From an uncultured Dehalococcoidia bacterium (GTDB lineage Bacteria > Chloroflexota > Dehalococcoidia > Lucifugimonadales > UBA3495): DNA of 64,000 nucleotides. A model generated the notes under the pieces. It was not told the origin of the DNA and ran no database searches. It saw only the letters and a program-made list of their open reading frames with translations. The stretch lies in contig CATOSP010000002.1 in the NCBI GenBank assembly GCA_951812625.1, positions 1,218,880 through 1,282,879 of the forward strand. The letters run 5' to 3'. This document shows positions 1 to 9,004 of this stretch, in pieces (the stretch's first letter is position 1; each line of letters opens with the position of its first letter). The translations under genes were made by a program, and so were the position numbers.

Positions 1-981
1 GGAGATGAACCACCGGATGCGGTCCCCCTCCTTGAGCAGCTTGCCGCCCAGTTCCACGTCTTCTGATGCAATCCTCTGGATGGACTTCACCGGCGGATCA
101 TAGCGCAGGCATTCCTCTGTGGCCCGCACCACCGCATTCGGGGAATCCAGGGTGTCTTCCTTCAGCAACTGCCACTGTTCCGGGTGCTGCATGAACGCCA
201 GGGTGCCGTTGCATATAAGATTGATCGTCGTCTCGTGACCGGCCAGCAACAGCAGGATCGCGTCCGCGATCACCTCGTCGCGGGTCAGGACGCCATTCTT
301 CCCTCCGCTCGTCAGCACGGAAAGCAGGTTGTCCTCGTCCGTCGGCAGGTCCATGTGCATGTCCACCATGGGCGCGAGGTAGTCCTGCAGTTCCTTGATC
401 CCGTCAACCAGGGGCTGCATACGGTCCGCTTCACCCCGCCCGATGAACAGAAGTTTCTCAGCCATTGAGCGAATGAACTGCCGGTCCTGGTAGGGCATCC
501 CCATCATCTGGGCGATGATGAACAGCGGCAACGGCGTGGCGAAGTCTTTCATCACGTCCATCTTGCCGTTCTGGTCTGCCTCATCCAGCATGTCCCTGAT
601 GACCTGCTGGACCATCGGACGCCACATCTCCATCGACTTGGGGTTGAACCACTTGTGCACTACCTTGCGCTGGTCGGTGTGTACCGGCCGGTCGTGCTGG
701 ATGAACCAGTCCATGAAGAACTCGCGCATGTAAGCGTACAGTCCCATGTCCGACTCGTCGATCGCTGGGTACGGCGGGCGCTTGTCCCGGGCCCAGAACT
801 CCGACGAGAACAATTCATGATTACGGGTCATCCATACCAGGTCGTCGTGCTTGGTGATGACCCAAAGCTCGTAGAGTTCGTTCCAGTAGACCGGGTCCTC
901 GTCCCTGATCTTTCCGTAGTAAGAGTAAGGGTCGGCGATAGCCTCTCCGGTGAACATATCGTCGGTGATCGAAGTTACCAT
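1..981 (-). CDS. cytochrome P450, 3' part cut by window edge
   Basis: Partial heme monooxygenase, 327 residues visible, running off the left edge. Seen: the I-helix oxygen-activation motif AGHETT at about residues 247-252, the K-helix ExxR as EECLR (E290/R293), and the C-helix region around HDRPVHTDQRK (about 96-105). The heme-ligating Cys loop lies beyond the window. The start ATG at 981 gives a natural N terminus with no signal peptide or membrane anchor, as in soluble bacterial P450s. It lies 83 bp downstream of the fusion gene on the same strand, so it may be co-transcribed with that gene and the FAH hydrolase. Substrate unknown. Family assignment is secure. Confidence 0.93.
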   Translation of the reverse strand, partial: MVTSITDDMFTGEAIADPYSYYGKIRDEDPVYWNELYELWVITKHDDLVWMTRNHELFSSEFWARDKRPPYPAIDESDMGLYAYMREFFMDWFIQHDRPVHTDQRKVVHKWFNPKSMEMWRPMVQQVIRDMLDEADQNGKMDVMKDFATPLPLFIIAQMMGMPYQDRQFIRSMAEKLLFIGRGEADRMQPLVDGIKELQDYLAPMVDMHMDLPTDEDNLLSVLTSGGKNGVLTRDEVIADAILLLLAGHETTINLICNGTLAFMQHPEQWQLLKEDTLDSPNAVVRATEECLRYDPPVKSIQRIASEDVELGGKLLKEGDRIRWFIS

Positions 982-1064
982 TTATCCCCCACCCGTGTAG
1001 GTTATGATTCGGACTTTGAATGGAACATATTATAACATGCGGGCTGATGTCAATGCCGTTCCAC

Positions 1065-3083
1065 TTAGGGCTGAATCAGCACTCGTACCGACCCATCCGT
1101 GTCCTTCCGATGGGTGATTACTCTATGCTCCCCCTGCTCTGCCCAGAGTATCACGTCGTAGATGTTCAGGGCGTCGGCCAGGATTGCCTCGACCAGTGAG
1201 TCGTGGTCCAGCTCTATTTGGCGGGTCAGCGCGGCTATAACCCCGGCGCAACTCTTGCCACGGCCGTCAATGACGATCCAGCCATTCCCGGAACCGTTGC
1301 CGGGAATCGACAGTGGTTCGTGATGGACGTCAAGTTCACCACTCTTGCGCAGGTCCACCTGCCGCTTGAACTCCGAGACCTTCTCCCACGTCACCGCTTT
1401 GCCCCGGTCGCCTTCTCCGCAGACAGCCCCCCGGACGCCGACGATGTCCGGGTTCACCCGTGCCAGCTCGTCCAGGTCCTCGATGCGCAGGTGTCCTGAC
1501 AGCGCGGTGCTGAGACCCAACTGCTTGCCCTGGAAGACCATCTCTTTCAGTTCGTTCTCAGGGATGAAGTCGAACAGGTTTCGGCCATCCTTGGTCAACG
1601 TGTCTATCAGGAAGCCGTCGCACTGCCCTTCCTTGGCCAACTGTACCATGCACTTCGGGTCCAGACCGCCGTACAGATGGTTGTCGGCGAACAGTGACCC
1701 GACAAGCTTCGTGTTTGTTCCCGCCATGGCCTCCCGCGACTGGATCAACGTCTCACGGGCAGTCTCATAATCGGTGTTGCAGAAGCCCACCTTTACTGAT
1801 GTCGCATTCAGCGCCGCCGCCGCGTATGCCGCCATGGCAACGGTACCTGGCTGGCTCGGCACCACTCCCAGCGTAACGCTCACGTGGTTCTCTGGCGCAA
1901 TCCTTGACCGCACCTGGTGTACCACGTTCGGGTGTCCGGAACCCACCACGGCCTCTTGCAGATTCTTGACATCCACAACGTCTGCCCCGCCGCGTTCAGC
2001 CTCCAGCGCCTCCTCAACGTCTTGGACGCTGACCATCAGCAGCATCCCGGACGCGAAGTTGTTGTTGGCCGTCAGCCAGGCGGTGCGGTTGTTCACTGGC
2101 GCAGCCGCCTCCGGCAGTCGCGGCTTTAGCGGTTCCAGGTCGCGGCGAAGCTCGTACTTCTCCTCGGGGGTAAGCTCCATCAGGGGGTACCTGGGATGCC
2201 CGGCGGCCATACCCATCAGCTCGGCCCAGTATTTCACCATGGGTATCGGGAGCGCGCCGTCATACTTGTCCACTATCCGGGTCCACCAGGTGTCCGAAAG
2301 TTCCTTGATCCTCCGCAGGTGTGTCTCATAGAACGGTTCATCGAGGTGGCCTTCCGATGCCTTGTTGATGAACTGCACGTAGTTATTGCACTCGGGAATG
2401 TCGAAGCGCCAGTCAGACGTGTTGGAGAACATCACCTGTTGGTTGAACCCCAGCTCTTTCCCTCTCCAGTAAATCCATTCGTCGGGAGTGCTGATAATCG
2501 CGTCCTTCCCGATGGTCAGGTGTGCCTCGATTGAGAGTTGCTGGTTGAAGCTGGCTTCCTTGACGCCGACCACGTTGGGTATCTCGCAGAGCCGTCTCAG
2601 GTTTGTTGTGTTGAGAACAATCCCGAACTGTGGCGAGTTGTAAAACATGATTGCCAACCGGGTATTCGTGGCCAGATAGCGCACCCACTCCACGACCTGT
2701 TCCTCGGTCTTCGTGACCATGTACGGGGGGGCCACGATCAGCAGGTCATAGCCCGTGTCCTCGGCATGGTGTGCCAGGTCCAGCATCGCCCCAGCGGATG
2801 TGTGGGTGATGTGCGCCCCGATGGTCCACTGACCCCTGGCCTCATCGGACAGGGTGTCCATCACCTGCATCCGCTCTTCGTGGGTCAGGCTCCAGAATTC
2901 CCCCATGCCCCAGGTGCACCCGGCGCCGGCCGTGCCCAGCTTACGGATGTGGCGGATGTTGTGCCTAAGCCCGTCCTCGTCGACGCGGTCGTCAGGGGTG
3001 AACGGCGTGATCAGTGTCGTCCATTGCCCTTTCAGGTTCTCCCAGGCCCATTCCTGGGCCTCACCTTTGGTATAGGCTGGCAT
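1065..3083 (-). CDS. three-domain fusion: DapA/NAL-family aldolase, MfnB-like synthase, TusA-like domain
   Basis: Protein of 672 residues. Residues 10-325 are a dihydrodipicolinate synthase/N-acetylneuraminate lyase-type TIM barrel with YNSP (148-151) and the Schiff-base Lys in VVGVKEA (K175). Residues 346-580 match the (5-formylfuran-3-yl)methyl phosphate synthase (MfnB, DUF556) family: GGADVVDVKN (Lys 373), SVKVGF (Lys 431) and DTLTKDGRNLFDF (Lys about 498) fit its active-site lysines. Residues 601-672 resemble the small TusA sulfur-carrier fold, with a Cys in the expected place (GKSCAG, C612). MfnB makes a methanofuran precursor in methanogens and methylotrophs; finding it joined to an aldolase and a sulfur-carrier-like domain is unusual. 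The combined reaction is not known. Neighbours are an FAH hydrolase and a P450 on the same strand. Confidence 0.85.
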   Translation of the reverse strand: MPAYTKGEAQEWAWENLKGQWTTLITPFTPDDRVDEDGLRHNIRHIRKLGTAGAGCTWGMGEFWSLTHEERMQVMDTLSDEARGQWTIGAHITHTSAGAMLDLAHHAEDTGYDLLIVAPPYMVTKTEEQVVEWVRYLATNTRLAIMFYNSPQFGIVLNTTNLRRLCEIPNVVGVKEASFNQQLSIEAHLTIGKDAIISTPDEWIYWRGKELGFNQQVMFSNTSDWRFDIPECNNYVQFINKASEGHLDEPFYETHLRRIKELSDTWWTRIVDKYDGALPIPMVKYWAELMGMAAGHPRYPLMELTPEEKYELRRDLEPLKPRLPEAAAPVNNRTAWLTANNNFASGMLLMVSVQDVEEALEAERGGADVVDVKNLQEAVVGSGHPNVVHQVRSRIAPENHVSVTLGVVPSQPGTVAMAAYAAAALNATSVKVGFCNTDYETARETLIQSREAMAGTNTKLVGSLFADNHLYGGLDPKCMVQLAKEGQCDGFLIDTLTKDGRNLFDFIPENELKEMVFQGKQLGLSTALSGHLRIEDLDELARVNPDIVGVRGAVCGEGDRGKAVTWEKVSEFKRQVDLRKSGELDVHHEPLSIPGNGSGNGWIVIDGRGKSCAGVIAALTRQIELDHDSLVEAILADALNIYDVILWAEQGEHRVITHRKDTDGSVRVLIQP

Positions 3084-3309
3084 CTGCTATCTCCTTAGGT
3101 CTGGATCCTTCTGAAACGCGGATTCTCGGTGGCCGCACCGGCCCCGGATGGGGTATGGGCAACCTTCTCGGATCACACCGCATTTTACTGCCACCACGAT
3201 AATCAGTCTACTGCGCCATCTAGGCCGGAGCCGTCACCGCTCGTGGGTCCGCGGACTTGCCGCTGTTGGCTGGACCCGGCGACCCTCGGAATCTGGACGG
3301 CCTGCAACA

Positions 3310-4329
3310 TTACCTGTTGCGCCCCGGATAACGGTAGTCTCTGGCAATCCCCATCTCGGGGATTGGCGGCTGGGCTTTGGCTCGGTAACGGTAGTCCGGG
3401 TCTGCCTCCACCCTCGGGCCGATCGTATTTCGCAGGACTCCGATCCCCTCAGCCTCATGTTCCACCACGTCACCCGGCTGCAGGAACCTCGCCTTCTCAT
3501 AGCCCTTGCGGATGGCTTCGGCGATGGAGCCTCCGCCTACGGTTCCACTCCCTAGGACATCTCCCACAGCGATACGGCTGTCGCGGGACGCCCGCTCGAC
3601 CAGCGACCCCCAGGTGTGCCATGACTCTCCGCCTTCTGAGTCCGTGAGCCAGTCGTCTCCGTTGACCCGGACGCTGCACTTGATATGCAGTCGCCCATCC
3701 CGCAGGTAGGGAGCCATCTCATCGGGTGTCACCAGCCACGGCCCCAGTGACGAACCGGAGTCCTTTCCCTTCGCGGGGCCCAGTCCTACCGCGCTCTCGT
3801 CTCGTTGGAGGTCCCGGCAACTCCAGTCGTTGAATAGCAGAAATCCAGCGATGTAGTCCATTGCATCGGCTTCGGTGACGTTGGTCCCCTCTTTCCCGAT
3901 TACGCACCCAAGCTCCAGTTCATAGTCCAGCATCTCAGCCGCCGAGGGATACGGCACGTTTTCACCCGGCCCATAGATGCACAATGGGTTGGAGAAATAG
4001 AAGATGGGCATCCTGTACCATGCTTCTTCCCTCTCCCTGGTGCCCTGGGCTGTAGCGTGCTCCTCGTAAATCATGAAGTCCCGCACCGTCGGCGGACGCA
4101 GTACCGGTGCCCGGAGCCTCGCCTGCGCCAATGGAACGCCCGGTGCGCCTCCACTACCGGACAGGGCTTCCCGCACCCGGTCAACGGCTTCCCCGTCCAA
4201 CTCCAGCAGGTCGCGTACGTCCCGCAGTGTCTGTCCCTCACCCAGTAGGGCGGTCACATCCACTACTTGCTCGCCGTCCAGTACGCCGCACCTCGGGCCC
4301 GACCCGGTATCATACGTGAGTAGTTTCAT
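3310..4329 (-). CDS. fumarylacetoacetate hydrolase (FAH) family protein
   Basis: Metal-dependent C-C bond hydrolase or related decarboxylase/isomerase of beta-diketo acids, about 339 residues. Metal ligands are visible in DYELELG (E137, E139) and NDWS (D168), followed by the typical GPAKGKDSGSSLGPW stretch. An upstream in-frame ATG at 4428 exists, but MKLLTYD at 4329 is the family's usual N terminus and has GGGAGA upstream, so 4329 was chosen. It lies 226 bp upstream of the aldolase/MfnB fusion on the same strand. Substrate is not predictable; fumarylpyruvate-like or acylpyruvate substrates of aromatic ring cleavage are candidates. Confidence 0.9.
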   Translation of the reverse strand: MKLLTYDTGSGPRCGVLDGEQVVDVTALLGEGQTLRDVRDLLELDGEAVDRVREALSGSGGAPGVPLAQARLRAPVLRPPTVRDFMIYEEHATAQGTREREEAWYRMPIFYFSNPLCIYGPGENVPYPSAAEMLDYELELGCVIGKEGTNVTEADAMDYIAGFLLFNDWSCRDLQRDESAVGLGPAKGKDSGSSLGPWLVTPDEMAPYLRDGRLHIKCSVRVNGDDWLTDSEGGESWHTWGSLVERASRDSRIAVGDVLGSGTVGGGSIAEAIRKGYEKARFLQPGDVVEHEAEGIGVLRNTIGPRVEADPDYRYRAKAQPPIPEMGIARDYRYPGRNR

Positions 4330-4792
4330 ATCGTGTCTCCCGCGACATCTCTTCGAATTGGGAACACCGGATGCCGTGATTGAGCTCGCATCCTTCCCGC
4401 TTGTGCAGCCTAGCGTATGCCGCTGCAAAAACCGTTGTCAAGGACGAGAGCCAACACTCAAACGCGTGCTGCCGCACGGTCAATCTGGGGCGCGAATCCG
4501 TGGGACAGTCACCAAATGGCAGAGTCACCTGAAACAGTCGCCCCTGACAAACACTGCTTGCAAAGGTTATAGAACGCATGTACCATCGTGTCTGTCCAGC
4601 ACTTAAGACCCGACCGGAGGGCAGTGCCAGTCCAGGACAGCCACTGAGGCACACGATGTTCATTGTCCAGAAAACCTGACAAGGCAACCCGCAAGCACCA
4701 GGCCAGTCCCTCCCCGGAACCCACCTTCGGCTCGTCCAGTCACCCAAAATGTCCGGTTCTGTCCGGATATGACCGGAAAATCGGGATTTTCT

Positions 4793-4812
4793 CCCCCTTT
4801 CGCAAAAGGGGG
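4793..4812. other. perfect hairpin in intergenic region
   Basis: CCCCCTTT and AAAGGGGG flank a 4-base loop (CGCA). There is no following T-run on either strand, so it is not a classical terminator. It lies in the 561-bp gap between the FAH start and the orphan gene at 4891, just before a triple tandem repeat. It could be a regulatory RNA structure of the downstream gene. Nothing else is recognisable in the gap. Confidence 0.45.
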
Positions 4813-4838
4813 ATTTACCCCCTCGCTCCACACTCATC

Positions 4839-4880
4839 AACTCCCTGTAAAGAACTCCCTGTAAAGAACTCCCTGTAATG
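4839..4880 (+). repeat. three tandem 14-bp repeats upstream of orphan ORF
   Basis: AACTCCCTGTAAAG occurs twice in direct succession, followed by a third copy ending ATG instead of AAG. The last copy ends one base before the ribosome-binding site AGGTG (4881-4885) of the gene starting at 4891. The array could be a slippage product or a repeated regulator site controlling that gene. Confidence 0.7.
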
Positions 4881-4890
4881 AGGTGCAACC

Positions 4891-5418
4891 ATGACTTTCT
4901 CCCAACTCAGGTCCCAGGTCGACGCCCTCCTCCGCAAGTACGCAACCGAAGTCGAGACCTACCGCCTCGGCAAGGTCACCGCTGAATTCTGCGATGAGGT
5001 TGCCGACGCCCTGACTAACCCCAAGTCCGGCCCCGTGAAAGACCCCTTCGATTGGGCCTCCGTATTGTTCAAGCGGATGGCGAAACGCGGCTACCGTCCC
5101 CGGAACCTCACGCCTATCCAGAACTACCTGACCCGCTGCCTCCAGGAGCGCCGCGTCCTTCCCCAGGCCCGCGAGGTCCTGCGTGCCCTCCTGCCCAATG
5201 CCGCCGAACGCGGACTCATCCCCCGCACCGTCGAAGACCCGGTTCCCATCTGCGCCATGAAACGCGGGCTGGAGAATGCTGCCAGGAGTGGCGGTTCAGG
5301 TTCGTCCGGCCTGGGTCTGTCGGACCTGATCGAACACTGGCAGAAGATGGACTACTGGCGGCAGTTGGCCCAGAGTTCCTTGCCGGGTAAGGGAATGGCA
5401 GAAGGGGCGACCGCGTAG
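4891..5418 (+). CDS. hypothetical protein, 175 aa
   Basis: No family recognised. A soluble, helix-rich, Arg/Leu-rich protein without signal peptide or membrane segment; the C-terminal third contains a Gly/Ser-rich linker (about residues 130-140). The start has a good AGGTG ribosome-binding site five bases upstream and is directly preceded by three tandem repeats and a hairpin. Its codon use looks like that of its neighbours, with C or G in most third positions, which supports a real gene. It stands alone between the FAH gene (minus strand) and the enoyl-CoA hydratase. Confidence 0.6.
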   Translation: MTFSQLRSQVDALLRKYATEVETYRLGKVTAEFCDEVADALTNPKSGPVKDPFDWASVLFKRMAKRGYRPRNLTPIQNYLTRCLQERRVLPQAREVLRALLPNAAERGLIPRTVEDPVPICAMKRGLENAARSGGSGSSGLGLSDLIEHWQKMDYWRQLAQSSLPGKGMAEGATA

Positions 5419-5609
5419 ACCTGCCCCGGTCGACAGAGACAGGGCCCCGCAGGCCGTCTTTGTACAACTGGACTGCCTGATACGCACACCTGCCTTCACT
5501 GTGTTCGCCTTGACTGCGAAACCCTCCGGGGCTAACATTCCCCCGACTGAACGGGCTGGTATCGTCCAGCCACCGGCGAAATACCGCAGCCAGGCACACG
5601 CGAGGGAAT

Positions 5610-6443
5610 ATGCCCTACCAGAACCTGTTGCTGGACCGGGATCAGGCGGTCCTCAAGATCACCGTGAACCGGCCCGAAGTGCTGAATGCCCAGAGCCGCA
5701 TAATGCGGGAGGAGCTTGACATCACCTTGGCCGAGGCGGCGGAGGATGATTCGGTCCGCGTGGTCATCATCGCCGGGGCAGGCAAGCACTTCTCCGCCGG
5801 GCACGACCTTGGCAGCCCCCAGGAATTGGACGACCGCCAGCGCCGTCCCTATGCGCCCGGAATGTCCGGCCAGTTCAAGCGCAGTTGGGACCAGAACCTC
5901 GCCAATACTCTTCGCTGGCGCGACTTTCCCAAGCCCACCATCGCCCAGGTCCAGGGATACTGCATCATGGGCGGCCTGATCCTCGCCACGTCTTGCGACC
6001 TGATTGTCGCTGCCGACAACGCCCGGTTCTCCGACCGCACCGTCCGCTGGGGCGGCCCCCACGTCCAGTACTCCAGCCTCCCCTGGGAGATCGGCGTGCG
6101 CAAGGCAAAGGAATACCTCTTCACCGGCGACTGGATAGACGCCGCAGAGGCGGAACGAATCGGGCTGATCAACCGCGTCGTCCCCGCCGACAAGCTCGAA
6201 GAAGAGACGATGGCCCTGGCCCAGCGCATCGCGCTGCAGGACCCCTTCGCCCTCAGGTTGGCCAAGTTCTCCATCAACCAGATCCAGGACGAGATGGGAT
6301 TCCGCACCGCCATAACCGGCGCATTCCAGGCCCACGCTATATCACTGGCCTACCGCCGGGAGCAACACGGCGATGACTTCGAGCGCAGCATGGGCACCGA
6401 TCGGGCCCGGCGCAGGGACGAAGCCTTCGGCGACCACCGTTAG
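5610..6443 (+). CDS. enoyl-CoA hydratase/isomerase family protein
   Basis: Crotonase-fold enzyme of 277 residues acting on acyl-CoA thioesters. The oxyanion-hole segments HFSAGHD (60-66) and GYCIMGG (116-122) are both present. Crotonase members also catalyse isomerisation, dehalogenation or C-C cleavage, so hydratase activity is only the default. GAGGGA precedes the ATG. It is followed 38 bp later by two CoA-transferase genes on the same strand, suggesting an operon that activates an acid to its CoA ester and processes it by beta-oxidation-like steps. Confidence 0.92.
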   Translation: MPYQNLLLDRDQAVLKITVNRPEVLNAQSRIMREELDITLAEAAEDDSVRVVIIAGAGKHFSAGHDLGSPQELDDRQRRPYAPGMSGQFKRSWDQNLANTLRWRDFPKPTIAQVQGYCIMGGLILATSCDLIVAADNARFSDRTVRWGGPHVQYSSLPWEIGVRKAKEYLFTGDWIDAAEAERIGLINRVVPADKLEEETMALAQRIALQDPFALRLAKFSINQIQDEMGFRTAITGAFQAHAISLAYRREQHGDDFERSMGTDRARRRDEAFGDHR

Positions 6444-6481
6444 TCCGGTCGCGCCGTCGTTGGGACCATGAAACACCTGCC

Positions 6482-7669
6482 ATGAGCGCTCTCTCCGACC
6501 TTCGGGTCATAGACCTCTCCACCAACGTTGCCGGGCCATTTTGTGCCAAGCTCTTCGCCGACTTCGGGGCTGACGTAATCAAGGTCGAGCACCCCCAGGG
6601 TGGTGACGAGGCTCGGCTGATCGGCCCCTTCGCAGACCAGTCCAACCCCGAAGAGAGCAGTGCCCTCTTCCTCTACCTCAACACCAACAAGCGGGGCATC
6701 ACCCTGAACTTCGACACCCAGCAGGGGATGTTCGTCCTGCGACAGCTTCTCAGCGTCGCCGACGTTGTGGTGGAGAGCTTCCAACCGGGCACAATGGAAC
6801 GGTACGGCCTGGGGTTCGACGGGCTCCAGGAACTCAAGCCGGGGATCGTCTTGGTATCCATTACCCCATTCGGCCAGGACGGCCCGTGGAGCCAGTACCA
6901 GGCTACCGACTTGGTCGAATTCGCAGCGTCCGGTCTGAGTTCCGTCAACGGCTTGGCATCCCGCGAACCGTTGAAAGTCCCCGGCTTCGAGACCTGCTAC
7001 CAGGCTGGGATTAGTGCCTTCTCCGGCGCGATGACTGCCGTCTGCCACCGGGACGCCGGTGGTCCGGGCGACCATGTGGACGTGTCGATTCTTGAGGCCG
7101 CCACCACCATCTTCGGCCCGCAAATTCTCGCCGCACAGCATTCCGGCCGCTCTCCGGGTCGTCGCAACGCGCCCAGGCCCACCGGCTTGTTTCCCTGCAA
7201 GGACGGCTTCATTTCCCTGAACGTCCGCCACGAACCAACTTGGCGTTTCATGTGGCTCTTCTTCGACGAACCGGAGATGGCGGACGACCCGCGATTCGCC
7301 ACCCAGAACGCCCGTCGGGAGCGCAACCAGGAGCTTGAGGATCTGCTGATGCCCCGCTTGGCCCAGTACACGATGGAGGAGTTGTTCCACGGCCTTGCTC
7401 CCATCCGCATCATGGTGGGGATGTCCCTTGATGTGGGCCAGATAGCCAACGATCCTCACCTCAAGGAGCGTGGCCTGTTCGTCGAGTCCCAGCATCCGGT
7501 CGCTGGGGCCGTGCGCCATCCCGGGGCGCCCTTCCTCATGGGCGAAACACCGTGGGAACTGCGTCATCCCGCCCCGACCCTGGGACAGCACAACCGGGAC
7601 ATCCTCACGGGAATGCTGGGCTACAACCCTCGGGAATTGGACCGCTGGCGCGCTCAGGAGATCATTTAG
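6482..7669 (+). CDS. family III (CaiB/BaiF) CoA-transferase, possibly non-catalytic partner
   Basis: Formyl-CoA transferase-like protein of 395 residues with the typical start LRVIDLSTNVAGPFCAKLFAD and the GDHVDVSILEA segment near residue 200. In the family the catalytic Asp lies in a GD or TD motif just before the segment resembling YQAGISAFSGAM. Here that place reads GFETCYQAG and no Asp is evident. The adjacent gene does have it. A heteromeric pair in which only one subunit is catalytic, as known for benzylsuccinate CoA-transferase, is an inference. The stop codon is one base from the next start. Confidence 0.9.
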   Translation: MSALSDLRVIDLSTNVAGPFCAKLFADFGADVIKVEHPQGGDEARLIGPFADQSNPEESSALFLYLNTNKRGITLNFDTQQGMFVLRQLLSVADVVVESFQPGTMERYGLGFDGLQELKPGIVLVSITPFGQDGPWSQYQATDLVEFAASGLSSVNGLASREPLKVPGFETCYQAGISAFSGAMTAVCHRDAGGPGDHVDVSILEAATTIFGPQILAAQHSGRSPGRRNAPRPTGLFPCKDGFISLNVRHEPTWRFMWLFFDEPEMADDPRFATQNARRERNQELEDLLMPRLAQYTMEELFHGLAPIRIMVGMSLDVGQIANDPHLKERGLFVESQHPVAGAVRHPGAPFLMGETPWELRHPAPTLGQHNRDILTGMLGYNPRELDRWRAQEII

Positions 7670-7670
7670 G

Positions 7671-8954
7671 ATGGCTGTCGACAACTCCGGAGCACATTCC
7701 TTGCCATTGGCCAACCTGAGGGCCGTTGTCCTCACTCAGGCTTGGGCCGGGGCGGTCACATCTATGCTTCTTGGCGACATGGGCGCGGACGTGGTCCAGA
7801 TCGAAGCCCTCGAACGCCCCGATCCCTGGCGCGGCGGTTACGCTCCACGGCTCTCCGGCACCTACGCCAACAATGACCCCGGGGAACGTCCCTTCGACCG
7901 CAACGCCAACTTCAACTCCGTCAACACCAATAAGCAGGGCATCACTATCGACCTCAACCACCAGGAGGGCAAGGACCTCTTCCTTGACCTGGTGCGAATC
8001 TCCGACATAGTCGCCGAGAACTTCTCCGCCCGGGTGATCCCCAACTTCCGGCTGGAATACCCGGTATTGCGGCAGATCAACCCCAGCATCATCATGTTGC
8101 GTATGCCTTCCTACGGAACGTTCGGCCCCTATGCCATGTACATGGGCAACGGTGGCACTACCGAACCTATGTCGGGTATATCCTCCCTCTTGGGTTACCA
8201 GGATGGGCCGCCCATGAACTCCGGCGTTATGCACACCGACCCGGTGGCTGGCATGTTCGGCTACGCCTCGTTGATGATCGCCCTCCACCACCGTAACCGC
8301 ACCGGGAGAGGCCAATTGATCGACCTGTCCCAGCAGGAGACCTCGGTACACCTGATCGCACGTCAGGTGATGGATCAGACCCTGACCGGCAGTATTCCTG
8401 CCCGGCAGGGCAACCGCGACGATCTCATGGCTCCCCACGGCAACTTCCCTTGTCAGGGCAACGACACTTGGGTCGCTATCTCCGTCCGGTCCGATGCTGA
8501 ATGGATGCGGCTGTGTGAAGTAATGCAGCGAGCCGACCTCGCCGTGGACCCGCGCTACCGCGACTTGGCTGGGCGGCAGAGGCACGTCGCAGACCTGGAA
8601 GATGCAGTGTCGAGGTGGACTTCCGCCCAGGATGCCTACGCGGTGTCGTCCCGGCTGCAAGCCGTTGGTATCCCTTCGGCCCCCGTGCTTAAGGCTGCTG
8701 AGGTTCTGGAGAACCCGCAGTTAAAGGCCCGTAGCTTCTTCGATGATGTGGCCCATCCGGACACTGGTACCTACCAACACGCCGGGACTCCTTGGCGGCT
8801 GGTCAACTCCCTTCGCAAACCCCGATCACCCGCTCCAACCCTCGGGCAGCACAGTGCCAGGGTCTTCCGCAACCTCCTGGGACTATCAAATGAAGACGTC
8901 GCCGCTCTCATTGATCGGGGCATCACAGGGGAAACACCATCCCCCGAGGAGTAG
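7671..8954 (+). CDS. family III (CaiB/BaiF) CoA-transferase, catalytic Asp present
   Basis: About 427 residues from ATG 7671, chosen because it abuts the preceding stop (TAG ends at 7669) and begins the usual CaiB N terminus; the reading frame remains open upstream but overlaps the previous gene. The motif HTDPVAG places the expected catalytic Asp at about D190, and GRGQLIDLSQQE follows as in active members. These enzymes exchange CoA between a thioester and an acid through an aspartyl-CoA anhydride. It is translationally linked with the preceding CoA-transferase and lies downstream of an enoyl-CoA hydratase. The exact CoA acceptor is unknown. Confidence 0.92.
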   Translation: MAVDNSGAHSLPLANLRAVVLTQAWAGAVTSMLLGDMGADVVQIEALERPDPWRGGYAPRLSGTYANNDPGERPFDRNANFNSVNTNKQGITIDLNHQEGKDLFLDLVRISDIVAENFSARVIPNFRLEYPVLRQINPSIIMLRMPSYGTFGPYAMYMGNGGTTEPMSGISSLLGYQDGPPMNSGVMHTDPVAGMFGYASLMIALHHRNRTGRGQLIDLSQQETSVHLIARQVMDQTLTGSIPARQGNRDDLMAPHGNFPCQGNDTWVAISVRSDAEWMRLCEVMQRADLAVDPRYRDLAGRQRHVADLEDAVSRWTSAQDAYAVSSRLQAVGIPSAPVLKAAEVLENPQLKARSFFDDVAHPDTGTYQHAGTPWRLVNSLRKPRSPAPTLGQHSARVFRNLLGLSNEDVAALIDRGITGETPSPEE

Positions 8955-9004
8955 ACAGCGGATTTGGGAATCCGTACCGCGAAGAGGTTGACCGCCGGTG
9001 CTGT

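Noticed and set aside
1203-3098. Several long plus-strand open frames opposite the aldolase/MfnB fusion
   Set aside because: They are antisense shadows with no family match; the minus-strand frame has clear catalytic motifs.
4310-4888. Minus-strand open frame of 192 codons upstream of the FAH gene
   Set aside because: Poor codon bias, no known motif, and it runs over the FAH start and the repeat array.
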